This document shows, piece by piece, positions 9,191-16,833 of a stretch of 64,000 bases of DNA (its first letter is position 1; every line of letters begins with the position of its first letter). The DNA lies in the NCBI GenBank assembly GCA_902791215.1, contig CADAUZ010000006.1, forward strand, positions 1 to 64,000. Reading direction: 5' to 3'. The DNA is from Oscillospiraceae bacterium. Its GTDB lineage: Bacteria; Bacillota; Clostridia; Oscillospirales; Oscillospiraceae. The notes under the pieces are model-generated. The model saw only the letters and a program-made list of their open reading frames with translations. It was not told the DNA's origin and ran no database searches. The translations under genes and the position numbers were made by a program.

Positions 9191-9227
9191 AAAATACGGA
9201 GAGCGGTTTTTTCGCTCTCCGTATTTT
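9191..9227. terminator. Bidirectional terminator after prfB
   Basis: A perfect 15-bp stem (9191-9205 with 9213-9227) with a T-rich 7-base loop; A runs on one arm become T runs on the other strand. It ends prfB and could also end the short minus-strand open frame at 9226-9282. Confidence 0.85.
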
Positions 9228-9282
9228 AACGGTCACTCGGACCGGGATCGTAGTCCCCGAAAATCAGATCGTCAATGTCCAT
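9226..9282 (-). CDS. Candidate 18-residue microprotein
   Basis: A very short open frame, MDIDDLIFGDYDPGPSDR, with a strong ribosome site (GAGGGAGGGAAAGAAA directly before the ATG at 9280-9282), whose stop codon lies in the prfB terminator. The peptide is acidic with no membrane segment. I do not recognise it. Support is only the ribosome site and the terminator placement; no clear promoter was found upstream. Confidence 0.3.
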   Translation of the reverse strand: MDIDDLIFGDYDPGPSDR

Positions 9283-9465
9283 TTTCTTTCCCTCCCTCAT
9301 GATTGCACATAAGCCTATCCTATGCGCGAAAACTTCAAAATATGAAAAAATCGCAAACTGGATGGAATTTTACTTGAAACCCGGTCCGCATTGCGCTATA
9401 ATACCTGAGTCTGCAAAATTGCCCCTTATCATAATATGTATCAAACGCAAAGGATGAGATAAGCC

Positions 9466-11004
9466 ATGAGTGCATCGACTGAAAAGAAAAACCGTCAGGC
9501 TGCCCGCGCGGCGGGTACTGACAAGAAGACTCTTGCCCAGGAGAAGGAAGCCCAGGAAAAGAAAAAGAGCAACCTGCGCTGGACCCTCGGCACCATTGCC
9601 GTCGTGCTGGTGGTGGTGTCTGTGCTCCTGCTCAACTCCGGCATCATGTACAAGACCACGGCGTTCTCCGTGGGCAGCAAGAACTACACCGCCGCGGACG
9701 TGAGCTACCGCTACGCAAACCAGTACTATACCTTCGCAAACCAGTACGGCAGCTATGCCAGCATCTTCGGCCTGGATACCTCCAACGGCATCCGCGGCCT
9801 CGAAAAGCAGGAATGCCCCATGCTGGAGGGCGGCACCTGGAAGGACTACTTCCTGGAAGCTGCCAAAAATGATATGATCCATTCCACCGTCCTGGGGCAG
9901 TACGCCGCCGATAACGGCATCACCCTGGATGCCGACGACAAGGCGCAGATCGACGCCTCCTTTGAAGGCCTCGAGGAGCAGGCCAAGTCTTACGGCTACG
10001 CAAGCGGCGACAACATGCTGGCCGCAAACTACGGCAACGGCGTCAACCAGAAGCTGGTCCGCAAAGCCAATGAGGAGTCCCTGCTTGCCAGCAAGGCCGG
10101 TCAGGCACTGCTTGACAGCTTCACTTACACCGACGACCAGATCGAGGAGAAGTATCAGAGCTATGGGGGCGAGCACGACTACTTTGACTACGCCTACAGC
10201 TACGTCTCTGCCGAGCGTGTGGAGTCCACCGATGCCGACGGCAACACCAGCTCCGATGTGACGGATGAGACCGTCGCTGCCGCAGCCGAGAAGGCCAGCG
10301 CCATCGCCGACGCCTACAAGAAGGCCACCGGCACCGACTTCACCGCCAATCTGATCGAGGCCGCCGAGGCCCAGGAGGCGACCGCCAGCGAGCAGACCCA
10401 TGTTCAGGGCAGCAGCGTTCCCGCTGCCGACTGGATGCGCGACGCGTCCCGCAAGGCAGGCGACATCACCGTCTCCCCCGATGCCAGCGGCTGCTATGTG
10501 GTGGTGTACCTCTCCCGCGATGACAACCACTACAACACGGTAAACGTCCGTCACATTCTGGTCAATGCCGAGGCCGACGAAGAAGGCAACTACAGCGACG
10601 AGGCCAAGGCAGCCGCCAAGGCCCGCGCCGAGGAGATCCTTGCCGAGTTTGAAGCCGGCGACAAGACCGAGGACAGCTTCGCCGCCCTGGCCGAGCAGTA
10701 CTCCGAGGACCCCGGCTCCAACACAAACGGCGGCCTGTATGAGAACGTTGCCAAGGGCCAGATGGTCCAGGAGTTTAATGACTTCTGCTTCGCCGCCCAC
10801 AAGCCGGGCGACACCGGCATCGTCTACGGCGAGAGCGGCAGCTACGCCGGCTACCATGTGATGTACTACGTGGGCGAGGGCAAGCTCTATAGCAATGTCA
10901 TCGCCGAGGACGACCTGCGCAATACCGACGCGGAGGCCTGGATGGAGAAGGCCGCGGAGGCCAATCCCACCAAGGAAGGCTTCGGCATGCGTTACGTCGG
11001 ATAA
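9466..11004 (+). CDS. Membrane-anchored parvulin-type peptidyl-prolyl isomerase
   Basis: A 512-residue SurA/PrsA-like foldase. A charged cytosolic N-terminus (residues 1-37) is followed by one membrane segment at about 38-57 (LGTIAVVLVVVSVLLL) and a long extracytoplasmic region. A parvulin domain begins near residue 358 (VRHILV) and shows the FAALAEQYSEDPGSNTNGG and FCFAAHKPGDTG blocks. There is no lipobox cysteine, so it is anchored by the transmembrane helix rather than as a PrsA lipoprotein. It probably assists folding of exported proteins. The start ATG has AAAGGATGAG upstream. It is monocistronic with a strong terminator. Confidence 0.9.
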   Translation: MSASTEKKNRQAARAAGTDKKTLAQEKEAQEKKKSNLRWTLGTIAVVLVVVSVLLLNSGIMYKTTAFSVGSKNYTAADVSYRYANQYYTFANQYGSYASIFGLDTSNGIRGLEKQECPMLEGGTWKDYFLEAAKNDMIHSTVLGQYAADNGITLDADDKAQIDASFEGLEEQAKSYGYASGDNMLAANYGNGVNQKLVRKANEESLLASKAGQALLDSFTYTDDQIEEKYQSYGGEHDYFDYAYSYVSAERVESTDADGNTSSDVTDETVAAAAEKASAIADAYKKATGTDFTANLIEAAEAQEATASEQTHVQGSSVPAADWMRDASRKAGDITVSPDASGCYVVVYLSRDDNHYNTVNVRHILVNAEADEEGNYSDEAKAAAKARAEEILAEFEAGDKTEDSFAALAEQYSEDPGSNTNGGLYENVAKGQMVQEFNDFCFAAHKPGDTGIVYGESGSYAGYHVMYYVGEGKLYSNVIAEDDLRNTDAEAWMEKAAEANPTKEGFGMRYVG

Positions 11005-11023
11005 GCCAAAACCGATTTACAGG

Positions 11024-11053
11024 AAAACCCCGCCGGTCTCCGGCGGGGTTTTT
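11024..11053 (+). terminator. Terminator of the foldase gene
   Basis: A 13-bp stem (11024-11036 with 11040-11052) with a 3-base loop and a terminal T run, directly before the tcdA ribosome site. Confidence 0.9.
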
Positions 11054-11070
11054 GAGAAAGGGAGAAGGAA

Positions 11071-11775
11071 ATGCGGGAGAGAACGATCCGGGCCGAGATG
11101 CTGCTTGGCAGCGAGGCAATGGAAAAACTGAGATGCAGCCATGTGGCCGTGTTCGGCCTGGGCGGCGTGGGCTCCTGGTGCGCGGAGGCGCTGGCACGTT
11201 CCGGCGTCGGGCGCATGACCCTCATTGACCGGGACACCGTGGGCGAGAGCAACATCAATCGCCAGCTCTGTGCCTATCGCTCCACAGTGGGGAAGGCCAA
11301 GACGGCAGTCATGGCGGAGCATCTCATGGACATCGATCCGGCCATTCAGGTGCGGTGCATCGAGGGCCACTACGAGGCCGCCGACCGGGAGCGTTTCTTC
11401 GCCGACTACGACTTTGTCGTGGACTGCATCGACCTTGTCTCCTGCAAGATCGACCTCATCCTGAGCTGCCGGGAGCGCGGCATCCCCATCGTCTCCGCCC
11501 TTGGCACAGGCAACAAGCGCGACGCGCAGCAGCTCCGGCTGGACGACATTTCCAAAACCTACGGCTGCACCTTCGCCCGCGTCATCCGCAAAGAGCTGCG
11601 GGACCGGGGCGTCGAGCACCACCCGGTGGTTTTCAGCCCCGAGGAGCCCATGAAGCCCGCGCAGTTCGAGGCACCGCCCCCCGGCAGGCGCGCAGTGCCG
11701 GGCTCGCTGATCTGGGTCCCGGCCAGCGCGGGCATGCTCCTTTGCCAGTACGTGGTGGGGGAGCTGTGCAAATAA
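11071..11775 (+). CDS. tcdA: tRNA threonylcarbamoyladenosine dehydratase
   Basis: A 234-residue E1-like (ThiF/MoeB/HesA fold) enzyme of the TcdA/YgdL family, which cyclises t6A37 in tRNA to ct6A using ATP. The nucleotide-binding GLGGVGSWCAEALARSG lies at residues 29-45, followed by DRDTVGESNINRQL, and the C-terminus has the GSLIWVPASAGMLL block. Length matches the family. The start ATG follows GGGAGAAGGAA. It stands between a terminator and the MITE-like element. Confidence 0.93.
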   Translation: MRERTIRAEMLLGSEAMEKLRCSHVAVFGLGGVGSWCAEALARSGVGRMTLIDRDTVGESNINRQLCAYRSTVGKAKTAVMAEHLMDIDPAIQVRCIEGHYEAADRERFFADYDFVVDCIDLVSCKIDLILSCRERGIPIVSALGTGNKRDAQQLRLDDISKTYGCTFARVIRKELRDRGVEHHPVVFSPEEPMKPAQFEAPPPGRRAVPGSLIWVPASAGMLLCQYVVGELCK

Positions 11776-11815
11776 TAAAGGAAACGCGCAGTACTGTGCC
11801 GCGCGTTTTCGTTAT

Positions 11816-11974
11816 GGCAGCACCGCACAATACGCCTGCGGCATCTTCCGGAAAATATGTGCCCTGATTTCGTCACTTTTTCTTGAGGTACACAAAGTAC
11901 ATCTGCGAAAAAGTGCCATCATCAGAACCCAAATTATCTCGGAATCTGCTCTTGCCGCATTGTGCGGTGTTGCC
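11816..11974. mobile_element. MITE-like element, complete copy
   Basis: A 159-bp non-coding element bounded by 16-base terminal inverted repeats (11816-11831 and 11959-11974; 15 of 16 match) and flanked by a perfect 4-bp direct repeat TTAT (11812-11815 and 11975-11978) that looks like a target-site duplication. Its first 97 bases recur at 15271-15367. It encodes no transposase; a short minus-strand frame spelling HIFSGRCRRRIVRCC arises from the repeat and also appears in the second copy. Confidence 0.8.
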
Positions 11975-12382
11975 TTATCCGAACAATTTGAAATTTGACA
12001 GGCCCTCCAGCAGACCGTTGAAGCGCTGGATCGACGCCGTCAGCGCGTCCACATCAATGGTGCTGAGCGTGTCGATCAGCTTTCCCAGTTTCTCCGCGCC
12101 CTCGCCGCTCAGCCCGTTGAGATTCTCGCCGATGCTGTCGAGATTGTCGAGGGAGCTGCTGATGCGCTGGATGACAGCCTGGGTATCGGTGAGCGTTGTG
12201 CGGGCGTGGTCCAGCGTCGCGGTGAGTTTCGGCACCACAACGGCAAGGCTCACGATCAGCGCCGCCGCCATTACCACAATCACCACCGTGATGATCAGGC
12301 TGAGCGTCTGGCTGCGCTGCTGTACAGCCGCCATCTGTTCCACCAGCTCCTGCATGCTTTTTTCGTCTGTCCTGTTGTCCAT
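11975..12382 (-). CDS. Small membrane protein of unknown function
   Basis: A 135-residue protein not assigned to a family. Residues 1-24 are hydrophilic and cytosolic-like, a single strong membrane helix spans about 27-51 (LSLIITVVIVVMAAALIVSLAVVV), and the rest is a helical, Leu/Ile-heptad region (residues 52-135) likely to form a coiled coil, ending SNFKLFG. The layout resembles DUF948-like proteins but I cannot confirm that. GGGAGG lies upstream of the start on the minus strand. Its TAA stop lies in the TTAT duplicated by the MITE-like insertion, so the element entered exactly at its 3' end. Confidence 0.75.
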   Translation of the reverse strand: MDNRTDEKSMQELVEQMAAVQQRSQTLSLIITVVIVVMAAALIVSLAVVVPKLTATLDHARTTLTDTQAVIQRISSSLDNLDSIGENLNGLSGEGAEKLGKLIDTLSTIDVDALTASIQRFNGLLEGLSNFKLFG

Positions 12383-12487
12383 GGCATGGCCTCCCTGTTT
12401 TTTCTATATTGCTATTCTATCACAGCCCGATGGGGATTGCCAGAAGTTTTCTGCTGAGCTGCGGCGCTGCTCACAGACGGCATTCAA

Positions 12488-12515
12488 AAAACCCTGACCG
12501 TACGGTCAGGGTTTT
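12488..12515. terminator. Palindromic terminator after the AbrB-like gene
   Basis: A perfect 28-bp palindrome (two 14-base arms) with A and T ends, 7 bases after the stop of the AbrB-like gene. It can act on both strands. Confidence 0.85.
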
Positions 12516-12521
12516 CGCGTA

Positions 12522-12767
12522 TCAATACAGCTCTTTCAGCTTCGCTATGCAATCAGGACAGACATTCTTTCCACGATAATTGACGATTTTTTTCGTACTC
12601 TCGCAGAACACGCAAGCCGCCTGATATTTGCGAAGAATAATGCTGTCGCCGTCAACATATATCTCGAGAGAATCCTTTTCTCCGATGTTGAGCGTCCGGC
12701 GCATTTCGATTGGCAATACGATACGCCCAAGTTCGTCGACTCTTCGTACGATACCGGTGGACTTCAC
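12522..12767 (-). CDS. AbrB/SpoVT-type regulator with a zinc-binding-like tail
   Basis: An 81-residue transition-state-type regulator. The swapped-hairpin DNA-binding domain reads TGIVRRVDELGRIVLPIEMRRTLNI. The C-terminal part carries two Cys pairs (CVFC and CPDC, 18 residues between the pairs), suggesting a small metal site. A GTG start at 12765-12767 is chosen because AAAGGGG precedes it by 8 bases and the protein then begins MKSTGIVRRVDELG, as usual for the family; the longer frame to 12818 lacks a ribosome site. Such proteins control entry into sporulation and other transition functions, and this one diverges from spmAB. Confidence 0.9.
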   Translation of the reverse strand: MKSTGIVRRVDELGRIVLPIEMRRTLNIGEKDSLEIYVDGDSIILRKYQAACVFCESTKKIVNYRGKNVCPDCIAKLKELY

Positions 12768-12869
12768 GTAAGCATCCCCTTTGCTCCTTGATAATTTTTC
12801 TGTACGATTCGGCCCCAAATACTTACAAACATTGGTAAAAAATTACAAATTCGTAAATATTGATAGCAC

Positions 12870-12898
12870 TTTATATCATCTTCCGGGGAAAAAATCAA
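12870..12898 (-). promoter_or_regulatory. Promoter of the AbrB-like gene
   Basis: On the minus strand TTGATT (12898-12893), a 17-base spacer and TATAAA (12875-12870). The surrounding 180 bases are markedly A+T-rich with several TTACAAA/TTCGTAA-like words, a plausible site for AbrB-type autoregulation (inference). Confidence 0.6.
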
Positions 12899-12981
12899 CT
12901 AAAATATGCGAAGTTCGTAAAAAATTCATAAAAAATTCTTTTATAACAGCACCTACAAAGTCGGAATGGGGGGATTTCTGG

Positions 12982-13542
12982 ATGAATTTAGCAATCATTA
13001 CCTTTTATTTACTCTCGATTTTGTCAGCTTTGCTTACGGGAAAAACTACCGCCGCAGGGAACGCGGTGCTGGAAGGGGTGCAGGACGCACTTCTGCTTGC
13101 ACCGAGGCTGTGCGCGGCGCTGTGTCTCTGGTCCATGGTGACCGAGCTTCTCGAGCGCTGCGGCGCGGCAGATGCGCTCCAGCGATTGCTGCGGTGTCCG
13201 CTCTCGCTGCTGTTCCCGAAAGGGGCGGGTGACGGGGAGACTTTGACTGCCCTGACGGAAAACGCGGGGGCAAACCTCCTGGGCCTCGGCAATGCCGCCA
13301 CGCCTGCCGGCATCCGGGCAGCGAAGGGCCTCGTGCATCTCGGGGCGGGCGCGGAGCTCAATACCCTTGTGGTGCTCAACACCGCGTCCATCCAGCTTCT
13401 GCCCGCGACGGCGGCATCCCTGCGCGCGTCTTTGGGCAGTGTCTCGCCCTTTGACATCACGCCTGCCGTCTGGCTTACCAGCGCCTTTTCACTGCTGGTG
13501 GGACTCACGGCCATCCGGCTGTTAAACGGGAGCCGGGCGTGA
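12982..13542 (+). CDS. spmA: Spore maturation protein A
   Basis: A 186-residue integral membrane protein of the SpmA/nucleoside-recognition (Gate) family, needed for spore core dehydration and heat resistance in Bacillus. The diagnostic block ENAGANLLGLGNAATPAGIRAAKGL is present, with LVVLNTASIQLLP after it. The frame is open from 12781, but ATG 12982 follows GGGGGG and starts with the first membrane helix. Its end overlaps spmB by 4 bases (GTGA). With spmB it shows that the organism descends from endospore formers. Confidence 0.93.
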   Translation: MNLAIITFYLLSILSALLTGKTTAAGNAVLEGVQDALLLAPRLCAALCLWSMVTELLERCGAADALQRLLRCPLSLLFPKGAGDGETLTALTENAGANLLGLGNAATPAGIRAAKGLVHLGAGAELNTLVVLNTASIQLLPATAASLRASLGSVSPFDITPAVWLTSAFSLLVGLTAIRLLNGSRA

Positions 13543-14060
13543 AAGCCCTTGCACAGCTTCTGGTGCCGCTGCTGATTTCGGCGACGGCGCTTGCGGCGCG
13601 GATGCACGGCGCGGACATCTATGAAGCAATGACGGCGGGGGCAAGAAAGGGCCTGCTGACGCTCTGGAGCATCCTGCCGGCGCTGCTGGTGGTCTTCCCG
13701 ATGATCCGCCTGCTGGAGGCTTCGGGTCTGCCGACGCTGCTGGATGCGGTGCTTGGGCCTGTGTTCCGCCTGCTCGGCGTACCGGAGGAGACGGGGCTTC
13801 TCATGCTCCTGCGCCCTCTGTCGGGCAGCGCCGCGCTCGCCGCGGCCTCGGAGCTCATACAGCGCCACGGCCCGGATTCCCTGATCGGACGCACGGCGGC
13901 GGTGATGCTCGGCTCCAGCGAGACGAGCCTTTACGTCATCGCTGTATACTTCTCCGCAGCCGGTGCCCGGGATGACGGCCGCGCCCTCCCGGCTGCCCTG
14001 TGCGCGGATCTGGCCTGCTTTCTCGGCGCTGCCTGGGTGTGCCGCCTGCTCTGGGGCTAA
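13539..14060 (+). CDS. spmB: Spore maturation protein B
   Basis: A 173-residue membrane partner of SpmA. Characteristic stretches are GARKGLLTLWSILPALLVVFPMIRLLEASG, LLRPLSGSAALA and ELIQRHGPDSLIGRTAAVMLGSSETSLYVIAVYF. Translation starts at GTG 13539 within the spmA stop (GTGA overlap). Length is as expected. Confidence 0.93.
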   Translation: MKALAQLLVPLLISATALAARMHGADIYEAMTAGARKGLLTLWSILPALLVVFPMIRLLEASGLPTLLDAVLGPVFRLLGVPEETGLLMLLRPLSGSAALAAASELIQRHGPDSLIGRTAAVMLGSSETSLYVIAVYFSAAGARDDGRALPAALCADLACFLGAAWVCRLLWG

Positions 14061-14390
14061 GACTCAGAATCCGGAGTCTCTGTTGAAAGACACCCAAAAG
14101 CCGCGGCCTTCCGGACGCCGGTTCGTTTTTTTCGGCTGCATGGGAACTCCCTACAAGCCTGCGGGTAAATAAGAATAATCGCGTAACAGAATATGGAAAA
14201 TAATGGAATAATAATCGGCAATTTACTGCCTAATGTCATTATACATGAGAAAGCCCATCCTGTCAAAACAAAGCGTGAAATTTTTGACTTGACACAGCCG
14301 CTTTAGTGTGCTAATATGCTAAATCGTTAAGAGCAATTCTACGGTGAAATCCATCTGATGAATCTGACTGAAATTAAAGGAGAAATAAAC
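14061..14390 (+). other. 330-bp gap between spmB and the ABC importer
   Basis: No gene seen. It contains a small hairpin (14111-14114 with 14118-14121) followed by TTCGTTTTTTT that may end spmAB, a moderately A+T-rich stretch, and the promoter at 14289-14317. Confidence 0.6.
14289..14317 (+). promoter_or_regulatory. Promoter of the amino-acid ABC importer
   Basis: TTGACA (14289-14294), a 17-base spacer and TAATAT (14312-14317). The predicted start near 14324 gives a leader of about 67 bases. Confidence 0.75.
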
Positions 14391-15182
14391 ATGAAAAAGA
14401 CAATCGCTTTTGCTTTGACGCTTGTCCTGATGTTTGCCCTGTTTGCCCCCGGCGCCTACGCGGCGGACAAAAAGTTCGTCATGGGCATCGACCCCGAGTA
14501 CCCGCCCTTCAGCTACCTGGGCAACGACGGCAACTACACCGGCTTTGACGTAGAGGTCTGCAAGGCTGTCTGCGATTATCTCGGCTGGGAGCTGGAAATC
14601 TTCGGCGTCAACTGGGATGAGAAGCTGGTACAGCTCGATTCCTTTGAGTGTGACTGCGTCTGGTCCGGCATGACCATCCTCGACAGCATGAAGGAAGCGG
14701 GCTACGTTATCTCCGAGCCCTACTATGACAACACCCAGGTCCTAGTCGTCAAGGCAGACAGCGGCTTCAAGTCCTCCAAGGATCTGGCCGGCAAGATCGT
14801 GGCCGTGCAGCTGGGCACATCCGGTGAGAACCTGCTGAACGATGATCTCAAGGATCTGGCCGACACCTTTGATTCCGTCCTCACCTGCGACAGCTTCCTC
14901 AAGTGCTTCACCGAACTGCAGGGCGGCGCGGTCGACGCGGTGTTTGTTGACATGCCCGTGGCGGCAAGCTATGTTGCCAAGCACGAGGGCCTGAGCATCA
15001 TCGACGAGCAGCTGGGCGCCGAGCAGTACGGCATCGCCTTCCGCTCCGGTGACGCAGAGCTGTGCAAGACGGTTGACGAGGCTGTGCAGGCCCTGGTCGA
15101 AAACGGCACCTACGCCAAGATCGCCGAGAAGGAAGAGTACGCCGACATCGTCAACAACCTCCTCTTCCTGAACAAGGAGTAA
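14391..15182 (+). CDS. Amino-acid ABC transporter substrate-binding protein
   Basis: A 263-residue family 3 solute-binding protein. The signal peptide MKKTIAFALTLVLMFALFAP is followed by AYA|AD, a signal peptidase I site at about 24/25. There is no lipobox Cys, unusual for a Gram-positive binding protein, which is normally lipid-anchored. The mature part begins KFVMGIDPEYPPFSYLG and contains FDVEVCKAVCDYLG and AVQLGTSGENLL, typical of polar amino-acid binders. ATG 14391 follows AAAGGAGAAATAAAC; the upstream in-frame ATG at 14358 lacks a ribosome site. It is the first gene of the importer and has its own terminator hairpin. Confidence 0.93.
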   Translation: MKKTIAFALTLVLMFALFAPGAYAADKKFVMGIDPEYPPFSYLGNDGNYTGFDVEVCKAVCDYLGWELEIFGVNWDEKLVQLDSFECDCVWSGMTILDSMKEAGYVISEPYYDNTQVLVVKADSGFKSSKDLAGKIVAVQLGTSGENLLNDDLKDLADTFDSVLTCDSFLKCFTELQGGAVDAVFVDMPVAASYVAKHEGLSIIDEQLGAEQYGIAFRSGDAELCKTVDEAVQALVENGTYAKIAEKEEYADIVNNLLFLNKE

Positions 15183-15217
15183 TATCCCCCCGCTGAAAAC
15201 CGAAAATGATGAAACGT

Positions 15218-15265
15218 CCCGAAAGCGCGGCTTTCCTGCGCTTTCGGGCGCTTCTTGCTTTTTTT
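15218..15265 (+). terminator. Hairpin after the binding-protein gene
   Basis: An 11-bp stem (15218-15228 with 15238-15248) with a T run at 15259-15265. Placed between the binding-protein and permease genes it probably acts as a partial terminator, giving more binding protein than permease. Confidence 0.7.
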
Positions 15266-15270
15266 CTTCA

Positions 15271-15367
15271 GGCAACACCGCACAATCCGTCTTCGGCGCC
15301 TCCCGGAAAAAATGTGCTCTGACTTCGTCACTTTTTCTTGAAATACACAAAGTATTCCTGCGAAAAA
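15271..15367. mobile_element. MITE-like element, left part (second copy)
   Basis: It begins with a 16-base terminal repeat (15271-15286) that is the exact reverse complement of the right end of the copy at 11816-11974. It matches the first 97 bases of that copy at roughly 85 % by eye (about 15 mismatches), then diverges. The right half and right terminal repeat are missing, and the permease gene begins 29 bases later. Confidence 0.75.
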
Positions 15368-15395
15368 CATACCTTAGAAAAATGAGGACTTCCCA

Positions 15396-16043
15396 ATGTC
15401 ATTGATGACCATGATCGTCAAGATGAGCGAGGGTCTGGGCAAGACCTGCGCCATCTTTTTCCTGACCCTGATCTTCTCTCTGCCGCTGGGCATGATCGTC
15501 GCGCTGTTGCGCATGAGCAAGCTGAAAATCGTCTCCGCCGTCACGCGATTCGTCATCACCGTCCTGCGCGGCACGCCCCTGATGCTCCAGCTTCTGGCGG
15601 TCACCTATGGGCCATACTACCTCTTCGGCGCGGCAGTCTCGCGCAATAAGCTCATCCCCGTCGTCATCGCGTTCGCCATCAACTACGCCGCCTACTTTGC
15701 CGAGATCTACCGCGGCGGCATCGAGTCCATACCCGTCGGCCAGTACGAGGCGGCGGAGGTCCTGGGCTATACGAAGGTCCAGACCTTCATGCGCATCATC
15801 CTGCCCCAGGTCATCAAGCGCATCATGCCCAGCATCACCAACGAAGTGGTCACCCTGGTCAAGGATACCTCCATGGCCTTTACGGTTTCCTATCAGGAAA
15901 TGTTCACCATCGGCAAGCAGATCGCAAACTCCCAGACAAGCTTCACCCCCTTCCTGGTCGCCGGCGTATTCTATTATATATTTAATGTGATCGTCGACTA
16001 TGTGATGGGCCGGATCGAAAAGCGCCTGGACTACTATAAGTGA
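15396..16043 (+). CDS. Amino-acid ABC transporter permease
   Basis: A 215-residue HisM/GlnP-type inner-membrane subunit with about five helices. The cytosolic EAA loop that docks the ATPase reads [21 protein letters not shown], preceded by [17 protein letters not shown]. It follows the binding-protein gene after a hairpin and the truncated repeat, and precedes the ATPase gene by 16 bases. GAGGA lies 7 bases before the ATG. The substrate is probably a polar amino acid; more cannot be said. Confidence 0.93.
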   Translation: MSLMTMIVKMSEGLGKTCAIFFLTLIFSLPLGMIVALLRMSKLKIVSAVTRFVITVLRGTPLMLQLLAVTYGPYYLFGAAVSRNKLIPVVIAFAINYAAYFAEIYRGGIESIPVGQYEAAEVLGYTKVQTFMRIILPQVIKRIMPSITNEVVTLVKDTSMAFTVSYQEMFTIGKQIANSQTSFTPFLVAGVFYYIFNVIVDYVMGRIEKRLDYYK

Positions 16044-16059
16044 GGGGGGGCGAAACGAA

Positions 16060-16830
16060 ATGGCAGACAAGAAAACCGAATCCGCGGCCAATATCCTCAG
16101 CATCCGCAGTCTGGAAAAATCCTTCGGCTCCCTCAGCGTGCTCAAGGACATTTCCCTCTCGGTGGAGCGGGGCAACGTGGTCTCCATCATCGGCCCCTCC
16201 GGCTCCGGCAAATCCACGCTCCTGCGCTGCGCCTCCTTCCTGGAGCATGCCGACGGCGGCGACATCCTCTACGACGGGCAGTATGCGCTCCATAACGGCG
16301 TGTACGCCTCGAAGGCTGAGCTCAATCGCTTCCGCACCCGCTTCGGCCTGGTGTTCCAGAACTTCCAGCTCTTCCCCCACTATTCCGTATTGCGCAACGT
16401 CTCCGAGGCGCCCATCCTCCACGGCGAGAATAGGGACGAGGTACTCGCACGGGCTGTGGAGCTTTTGAAGAAAATGGGGCTGGAGGGCAAGGAGAAGGCC
16501 TATCCCTATCAGCTCTCCGGCGGCCAGCAGCAGCGCGTCGCCATTGCCCGCGCCCTGTGCATGCGCCCCGAGATCCTCTATTTCGACGAACCCACCTCCG
16601 CCCTGGACCCCGAGCTCACGGGCGAGGTCTTGAAGGTCATCCGCCAGCTTGCCGAGGAAAAGATGACCATGGTGGTCGTCACCCACGAGATGCCCTTTGC
16701 CAAGGCGGTCAGCAACCGCGTCATCTTCATGGCTGACGGCGTCATCGTCGAGCAGGGCGACCCGCGTGAGGTCTTCGACAATCCGAAGGAAGAGCGCACG
16801 CGCCAGTTCCTGCGGGTCTTCGAGCGCTGA
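16060..16830 (+). CDS. Amino-acid ABC transporter ATP-binding protein
   Basis: A 256-residue GlnQ/HisP-type ATPase. Walker [10 protein letters not shown] is at residues 45-53, the signature LSGGQQQR near 152, Walker [15 protein letters not shown] near 171, and the switch His in [11 protein letters not shown]. It completes the importer and lies 3 bases before the DapF-like gene, indicating co-expression. GAGGGGGGGCGAA precedes the start. Confidence 0.95.
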   Translation: MADKKTESAANILSIRSLEKSFGSLSVLKDISLSVERGNVVSIIGPSGSGKSTLLRCASFLEHADGGDILYDGQYALHNGVYASKAELNRFRTRFGLVFQNFQLFPHYSVLRNVSEAPILHGENRDEVLARAVELLKKMGLEGKEKAYPYQLSGGQQQRVAIARALCMRPEILYFDEPTSALDPELTGEVLKVIRQLAEEKMTMVVVTHEMPFAKAVSNRVIFMADGVIVEQGDPREVFDNPKEERTRQFLRVFER

Positions 16831-16833
16831 ACT

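Noticed and set aside
11775-11975. Small regulatory RNA in the tcdA downstream gap
   Set aside because: The structure is explained by the terminal repeats of a MITE-like element, and no promoter is visible.
15110-15370. Minus-strand frame encoding HIFSGRRRRRIVRCC
   Set aside because: The motif comes from the MITE-like repeat and appears in both copies; no ribosome site or conserved product.
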